From NCBI RefSeq assembly GCF_036895565.1, contig NZ_CP145904.1, positions 1-64,000 on the forward strand: a DNA stretch of 64,000 nt, given 5' to 3'. The first letter of the stretch is position 1; the number at the start of each line of letters is the position of its first letter. The position numbers and the translations under genes were made by a program. Shown here piece after piece: positions 54,206-62,521 of this stretch. Below the pieces are notes generated by a model that worked only from the letters and a program-made list of their open reading frames with translations, was not told the origin of the DNA and did not search any database. Source of the stretch: Flavobacterium sp. KS-LB2 (GTDB lineage Bacteria; Bacteroidota; Bacteroidia; Flavobacteriales; Flavobacteriaceae).

Positions 54206-55459
54206 ATGCCAAAATTTCTCCTAAGCCTAATTTTTATCTGTATGACTTCATTACTTTGGAGTCAGGAATCCCAACAAGAAAAATTAGAAGAACGTAAAGC
54301 TCAAATTCAAAAGGAAATTCGAGAAAATGAAAAGTTATTACAAACAGTAAAGAAAAAAGAAAAATCCGCTGTCAATGTAGTTATTATTCAGAGTACAAAA
54401 ATAAAGCTGAAAGAAAAATTAATAAACACGACCGAAAAGCAAACCAAGTTGCTTAACAATGACATGTATATTAATCAGGTACAAATCAATAAACTTAAGA
54501 AAGAACTAGCTGAACTTAAGGAGGATTATGCTGAAATGATTGTAAAGTCATATAAAAGCCGATCTGCCGAAAGTAGAGCGATGTTCTTATTGTCGTCTGA
54601 AAACTTTTTGCAGGCTTATAAAAGAGCACAGTACATGAAGCAATACACGAGCTACAGAAAAATGCAAGGTGAAGAAATAAAAACGAAGTCGAACAAGCTT
54701 ATCGATTTTAATGCAAAACTGAACGTACAAAAAACAGCCAAACAAAAACTGATTGCTGAAAACGAAAAAGAACGATTGTCACTTGAAAAAGAAAAACAAG
54801 AGCAATTGAAATTGGTAAACGTTATTAAAAAAGATAAAAATAAGATTGCTCAAGAAATTAAGAAACGACAACAAGAATATAGAGCAATTGACAGACAAAT
54901 TAATAAGTTAATTCGAGAGGCTATTGCGGCTGCCAATAGAAAAGCAGCTTTAGAAAAAGCAAAAGCAAATCCAAGTGCTCCAGTTTCAAAAGCGGCAGTA
55001 TCTTCCTCAAAAATTGAGTTAACTCCAGAAGCTAAAATTGTTGCAGATAACTTTAGAGCCAATAGAGGAAGGTTGCCTTATCCTGTTGAGAAAGGCTATA
55101 TATCTTTAGGATATGGAAACCAGACGCATCCATTGTTTAATACCATTACCGTACACAATAGTGGTGTAGAAATCACAACAGACAAGGGCGCAAGCGCAAG
55201 AGCCGTTTTTGGCGGAGAAGTAACTAGCGTAATTGTTTTGTCACCAGTAAACAAAGCAGTAATGATACAACATGGAGATTTCTTCACAGTATATCAAAAT
55301 TTGAGCTCTGTAAATGTTAGTAAAGGAGATAAAGTGAGTATTAAACAAAGCCTTGGAAAAGTAAGAACCAACGGTGAGACAGGAAAAACGATAATCAAGT
55401 TTTTAATTCTTCAAAATACAACTTACAACGATCCCGAAGGTTGGTTGTCACCAAGATAA
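54206..55459 (+). CDS. EnvC-like murein hydrolase activator, degenerate LytM domain
   Basis: A 417-residue periplasmic protein: signal peptide (about 1-19), a long coiled coil (about 20-250, with KLKKELAELKEDYAEMIVKSYKS), an alanine-rich linker, and a C-terminal M23/LytM fold starting at GRLPYPVEKGYISLGYG. The zinc ligands are missing: the usual HxGxD is NSGVEI, and the YxHL position is YQNL. Thus it should activate amidases instead of cutting peptidoglycan, as EnvC does downstream of FtsEX. Last gene of the conserved set, followed by a terminator. Confidence 0.9.
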   Translation: MPKFLLSLIFICMTSLLWSQESQQEKLEERKAQIQKEIRENEKLLQTVKKKEKSAVNVVIIQSTKIKLKEKLINTTEKQTKLLNNDMYINQVQINKLKKELAELKEDYAEMIVKSYKSRSAESRAMFLLSSENFLQAYKRAQYMKQYTSYRKMQGEEIKTKSNKLIDFNAKLNVQKTAKQKLIAENEKERLSLEKEKQEQLKLVNVIKKDKNKIAQEIKKRQQEYRAIDRQINKLIREAIAAANRKAALEKAKANPSAPVSKAAVSSSKIELTPEAKIVADNFRANRGRLPYPVEKGYISLGYGNQTHPLFNTITVHNSGVEITTDKGASARAVFGGEVTSVIVLSPVNKAVMIQHGDFFTVYQNLSSVNVSKGDKVSIKQSLGKVRTNGETGKTIIKFLILQNTTYNDPEGWLSPR

Positions 55460-55473
55460 AAATGGCGTTACAC

Positions 55474-55518
55474 AAAAAGCACTGTCGTATTCCCTGGAAT
55501 GTAATAGTGCTTTTTTTT
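55474..55518 (+). terminator. Terminator after the EnvC-like gene, first of a matching pair
   Basis: A 34-nt hairpin (55478-55511) with A-tract and T-tract flanks. Its sequence and length match the hairpin at 56380-56413, including the central GTATTCC-TGGAAT, and the differences preserve pairing. Confidence 0.85.
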
Positions 55519-55699
55519 AAGTTGGTTATAGCAGTAAACCCCACTCTTTATGAAATTAATATTTATTTCATGGAGTAGAGACATTTTTAGAACAGTTTGA
55601 GCTTTTTAGGACGATCGTTTGACGAACACTTCAAAAGGTACGTTTTCAAAAAATCAAGTGTAATTTGTAAATAGACAATCACAATTAAGAAAGCTTGAC

Positions 55700-56203
55700 A
55701 TGAAAAATAAAATGTATGTTAAAAATTCAATAGATATTCTCAAAATAAAAAATTCCAAAAAAAAGATCGTGACGCTAGTGAAACAGTTAATTATGTTGCC
55801 GCTAATCACCTTTATGATTGGTTGCAACAATAGAAAAGTAGAAGAAAAACAAAATTCTTTTAGAGCAATTAATGGACGAGATACAGCCTACTTATCACTC
55901 ACAACAGGGGATAATTATTTTACGGGAAAATATGAAATATTTTATGGACATAAAACAATGAAAGACTCCGGATATGTAAGAGGTAAAATAGTTGGTGATA
56001 CTTTGTTGGGGGCTTATTATTACAAATCTTACGGTGGCTTGGGTTTAAGTAAGCCAATTGCTTTATTAATGAAAGGGGACAAATTGCTATTAGGTACAGG
56101 AATACAAAGTAGTGTATTGGGGTTAGTTTTTTTTACTTCTGAGGTACCAATTAACTATGATGCACCCGTATTTATTTTCGAAAAATCAAAAAACAACAAG
56201 TAG
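55700..56203 (+). CDS. Small hypothetical lipoprotein
   Basis: A 167-residue protein with an unusually long basic N-terminus before a hydrophobic stretch and a lipobox ending FMIGC (C42). If lipidated, a start nearer residue 20-30 would be normal, but no in-frame ATG sits there, so the start is uncertain. The mature part is glycine- and tyrosine-rich beta (TGDNYFTGKYEIFYGHKTM, LLGAYYYKSYGGLG). I do not recognise the family. It is flanked on both sides by near-identical terminator hairpins. Confidence 0.6.
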   Translation: MKNKMYVKNSIDILKIKNSKKKIVTLVKQLIMLPLITFMIGCNNRKVEEKQNSFRAINGRDTAYLSLTTGDNYFTGKYEIFYGHKTMKDSGYVRGKIVGDTLLGAYYYKSYGGLGLSKPIALLMKGDKLLLGTGIQSSVLGLVFFTSEVPINYDAPVFIFEKSKNNK

Positions 56204-56373
56204 CAGGACTCATATTAAAAATAGAAAATTGGATATTTATAGTATTTTTTACAATAAGATATAGATATTCACGACTGTTGTGCTAAGTCAGAGGGATACG
56301 CACAACAGTCAGTACATTTAAGTAACCCTCCGTTGGATTGGCTATTCAAAAAGATAAGAATTCCAGTTTTCAT
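56204..56373. other. Intergenic region with an 11-bp perfect hairpin
   Basis: Gene-free. GACTGTTGTGC (56273-56283) and GCACAACAGTC (56300-56310) are exact complements around a 16-nt loop. A GAGGG in the loop could also pair with CCCTC at about 56326-56330. No T run follows, so it is not an obvious terminator. The remaining gap to 56510, apart from the hairpin at 56374-56418, shows nothing. Confidence 0.5.
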
Positions 56374-56418
56374 AAAAAAAGCATTATCGTATTCCGTGGA
56401 ATGTGATAATGCTTTTTT
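56374..56418. terminator. Bidirectional terminator, second of a matching pair
   Basis: A 34-nt hairpin (56380-56413) with A-tract on the left and T-tract on the right, between convergent genes. Compared with the hairpin at 55478-55511 one stem pair changes from C-G to T-A and a mismatch and a wobble become true pairs. Confidence 0.85.
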
Positions 56419-56510
56419 ATTTTTATTCTTGCTGAGGAACTATCTTAAATCAACTGAAAGTTTCGCTATAAATTTAAGTTATTCTCTTTGCGAGGGTTAC
56501 TAATATAAAA

Positions 56511-57359
56511 TTATTCTGCTTTATTAAAAGAAGAATTAATTGAATTGATCATTCCATCAGTTGACCAAGTTCCAGAAACTATGATGCGTCGGATGGTGTA
56601 AAGTGGATCTATTGAATCTCTTTTGGTAGACAAAATATATCCCATTTTGTAACTGCTTTTTTTGATTTCAGGAATTGCTGCTGTATTCCATAATCCAAAT
56701 GGATAAGCAAAATCCGTCACAGGTTTTCCTATAATTTCCTCTAGTTTTGCCTTTGGTTTTACTAATTGTGTATTCCAGTCGTCTCCTGCATATTTAGTAA
56801 CCATATGATGATCCCATGTGTGTGCGCCTACAACATGTCCGTCGTCCGACAAGGTTTTAATTTGCTCTTTACTCATGTATCCGGGACGATTAATAGAAAC
56901 GGTCATGATAAAAAACACTCCTTTGAAACCATATTTTTTCATTTCGGCTACGCCAATGCTGAACTGCTCTTCTCTGGTATCATCAAACGTTATCATAATA
57001 GGCTTTGCAGGTAATGGACCATCAAAGACTAAATAATTATACAATTGTTCTGGTAAAATGGTTTGGAAGCCTGCATCTGCCAAGGCTTTCATTTGTTGCG
57101 AAAAAGCCGGAGGTTTTACAGTGTAGACTTTTATGTTTCCACTTGCAGTAGCGCTAAAATCCCGAATGTTATGGTAACATAAAATTGGAACTTCTTTTTT
57201 TGAAAGAATGGTCGTGGCATCATTTGCTACTTTTTTTTGCGTAACAATTTTTGCAGGAACACTAACTAAGGGAACTTCGGGGATTATTTTACGGGGTTCT
57301 GATTGACAGCCTACCAACAAAAAAAATCCAAGACAAAAACAGTAAAGAAGATGTTTCAT
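56511..57359 (-). CDS. Polysaccharide deacetylase (NodB-type) lipoprotein
   Basis: A 282-residue lipoprotein (lipobox LVGC, C18). The carbohydrate esterase 4 domain has YHNIRD near 62, the metal and catalytic TFDDT with D126-D127, the metal histidines H180 and H184 in AHTWDHH, and the DFAYPFGLWN motif at about 217-225. All key residues are present, so it should remove acetyl groups from a surface or wall polysaccharide outside the inner membrane. It lies 8 bp after the barrel-like lipoprotein gene, in the same operon. Confidence 0.9.
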   Translation of the reverse strand: MKHLLYCFCLGFFLLVGCQSEPRKIIPEVPLVSVPAKIVTQKKVANDATTILSKKEVPILCYHNIRDFSATASGNIKVYTVKPPAFSQQMKALADAGFQTILPEQLYNYLVFDGPLPAKPIMITFDDTREEQFSIGVAEMKKYGFKGVFFIMTVSINRPGYMSKEQIKTLSDDGHVVGAHTWDHHMVTKYAGDDWNTQLVKPKAKLEEIIGKPVTDFAYPFGLWNTAAIPEIKKSSYKMGYILSTKRDSIDPLYTIRRIIVSGTWSTDGMINSINSSFNKAE

Positions 57360-57367
57360 AAACTATA

Positions 57368-58390
57368 TTATTGGTACTGAATGTAAATTGGTTTTGGAGT
57401 AAATTTCATTAACTCTTCAGGGCTATACATTTTCCAGTCGTTTTTATTGTCATTTTTATAAAATAATTTAAAACCGGAAAACTGTACAGGTTCTCTAAAA
57501 ATATAAGCTTTATAAGTGTCTTTTTTTAACACTTTACTTCCAAAACCATCCATATCCATTACGATTTGAACCTCAGGGACAGTTTTGATTTCTTTATAAT
57601 TTTTCACCATTCCTTGTGTAAATCGGTGTACTACCAATACTTTTGGAGTTAACTTGTTTTTACGCACAATATCAGCCAAAATAGTAATGGCGTCATTTAT
57701 ATCAGCCGCAGTAAAATGCCCGATTTTAGAACCTGGACGCTCTCCGCCTTTCATTGAAAATTCAGGGTCAATTCCAAGATGTACATTCGGCATGGAAAGG
57801 TATCTTTCTAACTCCGCTACTTCTGCTTTTACAGTGCTGTGTCCTACTTGTATATCTAAAAACACTAGTGCATTGATGGGTTTTGCCCAACTTATAACGG
57901 TATCAATTTGTTTAAAAGGCATTCGTAAACGGTGCATGTTATTTTTTCCAGGAGCGCCTTGAGCCGTAACGGCGATGTAGTGCAATGCAGGAATTGTTTT
58001 CACAGTAGAGTCGGCTGCTTGCCATTTAGCTACTTCGCCTTGCAGTTTTGTTATCATTTCTTTTTGGGGAAGTTCACCCAATATTCCCATTCTTGTAGAA
58101 TATAGATTTCCGTAATACGCAATAATTCTATTGTAGGGTAACAAAGCACCTGCTAAAGGGTAAGGTGCTTTTGCGGGCCATCTGCCAGTAGTGTCATTAT
58201 TGCTTAACGCGACCATTTTTTTATTATAGTCAACGGTATCTAGAGTAAGTGTTGTTTTTTCTTCAATGACCTTTTTTACGCTATCTGATTTTTCTGTATC
58301 GGTTACAGCATCTGCTGCTTTTCCTTTTTCACAGGAAATATTCAAAAGCAATAATGGAAGTACAATAAGTGCAATAGCTGATTTTTTCAT
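57368..58390 (-). CDS. Lipoprotein with TIM-barrel-like domain, function unknown
   Basis: A 340-residue lipoprotein (lipobox NISC, C20) with a threonine/lysine-rich linker to about residue 70. The rest alternates strands and helices as in a barrel: IIAYYGNLYSTRMGILG, LHYIAVTAQGAPG, INALVFLDIQVG, VHLGIDPEF, KVLVVHRFT, VQIVMDMDGFG. Acidic and histidine residues fall at strand ends, as in glycosidases. It resembles, from memory, a group of actinobacterial lipoproteins of unknown role. First gene of an operon with the deacetylase. Confidence 0.65.
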   Translation of the reverse strand: MKKSAIALIVLPLLLLNISCEKGKAADAVTDTEKSDSVKKVIEEKTTLTLDTVDYNKKMVALSNNDTTGRWPAKAPYPLAGALLPYNRIIAYYGNLYSTRMGILGELPQKEMITKLQGEVAKWQAADSTVKTIPALHYIAVTAQGAPGKNNMHRLRMPFKQIDTVISWAKPINALVFLDIQVGHSTVKAEVAELERYLSMPNVHLGIDPEFSMKGGERPGSKIGHFTAADINDAITILADIVRKNKLTPKVLVVHRFTQGMVKNYKEIKTVPEVQIVMDMDGFGSKVLKKDTYKAYIFREPVQFSGFKLFYKNDNKNDWKMYSPEELMKFTPKPIYIQYQ

Positions 58391-58651
58391 AAATTAATTC
58401 TATTTATTTTCAATGTAAAGATATAGTATTTTAGAACCGAGAAATCATTTATAATTATGTTTCAACGCCTATTTATTACATAATTTACGGATTTTAAATT
58501 TTAAATTTAATATTTAAACGGAATGGATATCTGTTAATTGTTGAGTTGTTGATTTCTATTTGTTTTTAGTTCAATTTCAGAACAGTTTTTGGCGAATACA
58601 AAGAAAACGTTAACTTTATAGAAGTTTTTTACTCATCTAAACTCCAAAAAA

Positions 58652-60715
58652 TTGTTCAAAAACTTCGTTTCTTTACTTCTTTGCTTATGCATTACCACTG
58701 CTGCTTTTTCACAAATAAAAAAAGATACCATTTCATTATCTGAAGTAGTATTGAAAGGTGCGCCAATACAAAAAACAATTCAAAACACAGCAGCAGCTGT
58801 CGCAGTACTTACCGCAGTCGATATCAATAAAAGTGATGGACTGATTTTAACCCCCATATTAAATACAATTCCGGGAGTGAGTATGCAGCAAGGCGCATTA
58901 AACACCAATCGAATCATGGTACGCGGTATTGGAGCGCGTGCACAATTTGGCACAACTAAAATCAAAGCGTATTTTGATGGCATTCCGCTAACTACCGGCG
59001 AAGGCGAAACTACGATTGACGATCTTAATTTAGGCGCCATCGAAAAAATTGAAATCACCAAAGGACCCAATGCTACGAGTTTTGGCTCGGGTTTGGGCGG
59101 TGTTATTCAACTGTTTTCAAAAGAGACGCCACCACGAGAAACTTTTGCGAAAGCAGCCACTACTTTTGGGAGTTTTGGATTGCTACACCAACAATATACT
59201 GCGGGTTACGCCAATGCAAAAAGCAATTGGTACAGCAGTTTTGCCAATGTGCAGCAAGACGGATTTAGAGCTAACAGTGACTACAATCGAAAAACGGTGA
59301 ATGTACACGGCAAGCAACAGTTGGGTTCAAAAGGGAAATTATCTTTTCTAGGAACATTTACGCGATTAAAAGCGTTTATCCCGAGTTCGATTAACGAAAA
59401 TGATTTTAACAACAATCCTGAGAAAGCGGCTCCAACTTGGGCTGCTGCAAAAGGATTTGAATCTTACGACAAGGTACTTTTGGGACTCGCGCATCAGCAT
59501 CAATTTTCTGCTAAATGGTCTTTGCAAACTAGTGTTTTTGGTAGTTTTAAAGATGCTTATGAACCACGACCTTTTGATATTTTAGAGGATAACACCAATA
59601 CAGTAGGTTTGCGATCGCATGCGAACTTCAAAGACCAACTTTTTGCAGTACCAATGGAACTGAGTTTTGGGACAGAATTACTCCGAGAGCAATACAAAAA
59701 CACCTTGTATCGTAATTTGTATCAATCGCATCCGGGGCAAGGAAGTGTGCAAGGTGAAGCTTTTAGTTCTGTAAATCAAAATAGAAATTACAGTACTTTT
59801 TTCGTTCAAATGGAGCTACAACTGAATTCAAAACTACAATTAGAAACGGGTTTGTCTTTCAATAATACTTCGTATTTACTGGCAAATGAAACCAATCAGA
59901 ATGAGCCTAATTCGTTCGGAGCTGTTTGGTCTCCACGTGTCGGATTGTCCTATCAAGTAAGCAAAGGAAAACATCTTTATACCTCAGTTAGCAATGGTTT
60001 CTCGGTGCCATCGGTTGCAGAAACCTTAACGCCTCAAGGTAAGATTAACATCAGCTTGAAGCCAGAATTGGGGTGGAATTATGAACTAGGTTTTAAAGGG
60101 AATTGGTTGAAACAAAAACTTTATACTGAAATTGCTTTGTACACTACTCAAATCAAAAACTTGTTGGTAGCGCGACGCACGGCCGAAGATCAATTTGTAG
60201 GTATCAATGCGGGTAGCAGTTCACATTCAGGTCTTGAATATGTACTGAGATATGCTCTTTTGAACAGAGAACAAGTGCAAATTAAGACCTATGTCTCGGG
60301 TGCTCTTAATGTGTTTAAGTTCAATGAATTTATAGATGGCGATGCTGATTATTCTGGAAATCAACTTACTGGCGCACCACAGTCACAGTTTAATTTCGGG
60401 TTTGATGTACAAACAAAATTGGGAATAAGCTGGAATACTGCTCTGCAAACCGTTGGTAAAATCCCGATGAATGATAGCAACACCAAATACAGTGACCGCT
60501 ATGCGTTGTTGGATAGTAAAGTAACCTATTTGTTCCGCTTGTTTAAGGGGTTAAATGCGGAGGTCAATGCAGGAGTCAACAATGCCCTAAATAGAAAGTA
60601 TGCTGCAAATATCTTACCCAATGCGGTAGGATTTGGTACTGCAGCACCGCGTTATTTTTATCCAGGAAATCCAGTCAATTATTACGGAGGTTTTTCGGTA
60701 CTCTATAGTTTTTAA
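58652..60715 (+). CDS. TonB-dependent outer-membrane receptor
   Basis: A 687-residue receptor starting at TTG, with a signal peptide (about 1-19) directly after it, so the start is well supported. A TonB-box-like segment (ISLSEVVLKG) is followed by a plug domain (ILTPILNTIPGVSMQQGALNTNRIMVRGIG, then IEKIEITKGPNATSFGSGLGGVI) and a 22-strand-type barrel ending YYGGFSVLYSF with a terminal aromatic. It has no N-terminal carboxypeptidase-like domain, unlike most SusC proteins. Ligand unknown; the convergent PQQ enzyme and cytochrome suggest a possibility noted in the findings. Confidence 0.88.
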   Translation: MFKNFVSLLLCLCITTAAFSQIKKDTISLSEVVLKGAPIQKTIQNTAAAVAVLTAVDINKSDGLILTPILNTIPGVSMQQGALNTNRIMVRGIGARAQFGTTKIKAYFDGIPLTTGEGETTIDDLNLGAIEKIEITKGPNATSFGSGLGGVIQLFSKETPPRETFAKAATTFGSFGLLHQQYTAGYANAKSNWYSSFANVQQDGFRANSDYNRKTVNVHGKQQLGSKGKLSFLGTFTRLKAFIPSSINENDFNNNPEKAAPTWAAAKGFESYDKVLLGLAHQHQFSAKWSLQTSVFGSFKDAYEPRPFDILEDNTNTVGLRSHANFKDQLFAVPMELSFGTELLREQYKNTLYRNLYQSHPGQGSVQGEAFSSVNQNRNYSTFFVQMELQLNSKLQLETGLSFNNTSYLLANETNQNEPNSFGAVWSPRVGLSYQVSKGKHLYTSVSNGFSVPSVAETLTPQGKINISLKPELGWNYELGFKGNWLKQKLYTEIALYTTQIKNLLVARRTAEDQFVGINAGSSSHSGLEYVLRYALLNREQVQIKTYVSGALNVFKFNEFIDGDADYSGNQLTGAPQSQFNFGFDVQTKLGISWNTALQTVGKIPMNDSNTKYSDRYALLDSKVTYLFRLFKGLNAEVNAGVNNALNRKYAANILPNAVGFGTAAPRYFYPGNPVNYYGGFSVLYSF

Positions 60716-60735
60716 AGTAAACTTGAAAAAACACT

Positions 60736-61176
60736 TTATTTTTTGATGGTGGCAACCTCTTTTACAGTCACCACTTTGGTTTGTTTGTTGCTCCACGAGG
60801 TCATGATGTAATTCATCACATCAGCTACTTCTTGATCCGTGAGTCCCATGGCAGGCATGCTGCTATTGTATTTTTTTGCATTGACAATTATGGGGCCACT
60901 TTGACCGTATTTCACTGCTGAAATGCTCGCGCTACGTTTGTTTTTTAACCAATCCGAACCATCTAGTGGCGGAAAATTAGTGCCATCGCCTTTGCCTGTT
61001 GCACCATGACATTGCATGCAAAAATCGGCGTAGATTTCTTTACCAGGATTTTGAGTTGTTACAAAGTTGTTGTTTTTATCAACGCTGATGTATGCTGTTG
61101 TTTCAAAAGAATTTTTTGCTGCCATACTACCAAGTAATGCCATACCCAATCCTACGACTAATTTTGTGTTGATCAT
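60736..61176 (-). CDS. Class I cytochrome c, exported
   Basis: A 146-residue protein with a signal peptide (about 1-20) and one haem-binding CMQCH at 53-57. The distal methionine is M107 or M110 in SSMPAMG. PPLDGSDWL and a final helix (DQEVADVMNYIMTSW) fit the cytochrome c family found beside PQQ dehydrogenases. It should take electrons from the dehydrogenase encoded 3 bp upstream. Confidence 0.92.
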   Translation of the reverse strand: MINTKLVVGLGMALLGSMAAKNSFETTAYISVDKNNNFVTTQNPGKEIYADFCMQCHGATGKGDGTNFPPLDGSDWLKNKRSASISAVKYGQSGPIIVNAKKYNSSMPAMGLTDQEVADVMNYIMTSWSNKQTKVVTVKEVATIKK

Positions 61177-61179
61177 GAT

Positions 61180-62304
61180 TTAGTTGGGTATAATTTTTAC
61201 AATTCCTTTTCCTTCAACACCCATGTAAATATAACCATCTGGACCTTGCGCTACATTACGTACACGACCCACACCCGTTGCTATTTTTTGGCGTCCCACA
61301 ACTTCGTTTCCTTTCAGTTGAACCAATTCTAGATATTGAAATTTTAAAGATCCTACTAATAAATGCCCTTTCCAGTCTGGATATTTGTCGCTGGTTACAA
61401 AAGTCATTCCGCTTGGCGCGATAGAAGGTAACCAGTAATAAATTGGTTTTTCAATCCCTGCTTTTTCGTTTTGCGTACTTATTGTAGTGCCGTCATAATC
61501 GATGCCGTACGTAACTACTGGCCAACCGTAATTGACTCCTTTTTGAATAATGTTGATTTCATCGCCACCTTGAGGTCCGTGTTCGTGTGCCCAAATGGCG
61601 CCTGTGGCTGGGTTTTTGGCCATTCCTTGTGGGTTGCGGTTTCCGTAGGTGTAAATGGCCTCTTTGGCTCCTGCTTTACCCACAAAAGGATTGTCTTTAG
61701 GAATGCTTCCATCATCATTTAGGCGGTAAATTTTCCCACCATCTCGAGTAATATCTTGTGGATTAACAAAGTGTTCGCCGCGCTCACCTACTGAGAAATA
61801 AAGAAATCCAGCATTGTCAAATACAATTCGGGAACCAAAATGCTGTCCTTTGGTTGTGTTTGGAGTTGCTTTGTATAATGACTCTATTTGCGTCAAGCCG
61901 CCGTCAACTAATTTGGCACGAATCAATTTGGTATTTCCACCAGTGCCTTCTCCTTCTTCAGAGGCAAAAGTCATGTAAATCCAACCATTTTTCGCGTAAT
62001 CCGGATGCAAAGCGATATCTAACAAACCACCTTGTCCGCGAGTGTACACTTTAGGTAGATTTTTAACGGCCGTTTTTTGTCCGTTTTTAATGTGATACAA
62101 AGTGCCACTTTTTTCAGTAACCAATAGTGCTCCGTCTGGCAACCAAGTCATTCCCCACGGAATAGCTATATCTGTTGCCACAGTTTCTAAAGTGTAATTT
62201 TGTACTTCGTCTTGGACAACTACATCATTCGGTTTGGTTTGTGCCTCACAATTAAGTGCAAGCATGGAGAATATAGAAAGCGAAATAAGTGCTATTTTTT
62301 TCAT
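61180..62304 (-). CDS. PQQ-dependent sugar dehydrogenase (soluble-type)
   Basis: A 374-residue exported six-bladed beta-propeller of the GSDH/sorbosone dehydrogenase family (lipobox-like LALNC, C19). Typical blocks are IPWGMTWLPDGALLVTEK, RGQGGLLDIALHPDY, FGSRIVFDNAGFLYFSVGERG and TYGNRNPQGMAKNPATGAIWAHEHGPQGGDEIN. It oxidises aldose sugars outside the cytoplasm with PQQ as cofactor. No pqq synthesis genes are visible. The cytochrome c gene follows after 3 bp, forming a redox pair. Confidence 0.92.
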   Translation of the reverse strand: MKKIALISLSIFSMLALNCEAQTKPNDVVVQDEVQNYTLETVATDIAIPWGMTWLPDGALLVTEKSGTLYHIKNGQKTAVKNLPKVYTRGQGGLLDIALHPDYAKNGWIYMTFASEEGEGTGGNTKLIRAKLVDGGLTQIESLYKATPNTTKGQHFGSRIVFDNAGFLYFSVGERGEHFVNPQDITRDGGKIYRLNDDGSIPKDNPFVGKAGAKEAIYTYGNRNPQGMAKNPATGAIWAHEHGPQGGDEINIIQKGVNYGWPVVTYGIDYDGTTISTQNEKAGIEKPIYYWLPSIAPSGMTFVTSDKYPDWKGHLLVGSLKFQYLELVQLKGNEVVGRQKIATGVGRVRNVAQGPDGYIYMGVEGKGIVKIIPN

Positions 62305-62479
62305 GATTTATGGTTTAATAAAAACTTTTTAAAGGTACTAAAAGCCAAATAAATATTGCTAGTTGGATTTAATTTTTACATCGAATTAACAAAATCAGTT
62401 GTTCGAGCAGCATATTTGATTGTTTTTTTTAATCTAGAGTTCGGTTTTTTTCAAAAAGCAAAATTGAAAATAGTTGCAA

Positions 62480-62508
62480 AAAAACCACCTAGCGAAGAGG
62501 TGGTTTTT
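62480..62508 (-). terminator. Terminator after the glycoside hydrolase gene
   Basis: AAAAACCACCT (62480-62490) and AGGTGGTTTTT (62498-62508) are perfect complements with a 7-nt loop, giving a T run on the minus strand just after the stop at 62522. Confidence 0.88.
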
Positions 62509-62521
62509 CAGAATTTGTGCT

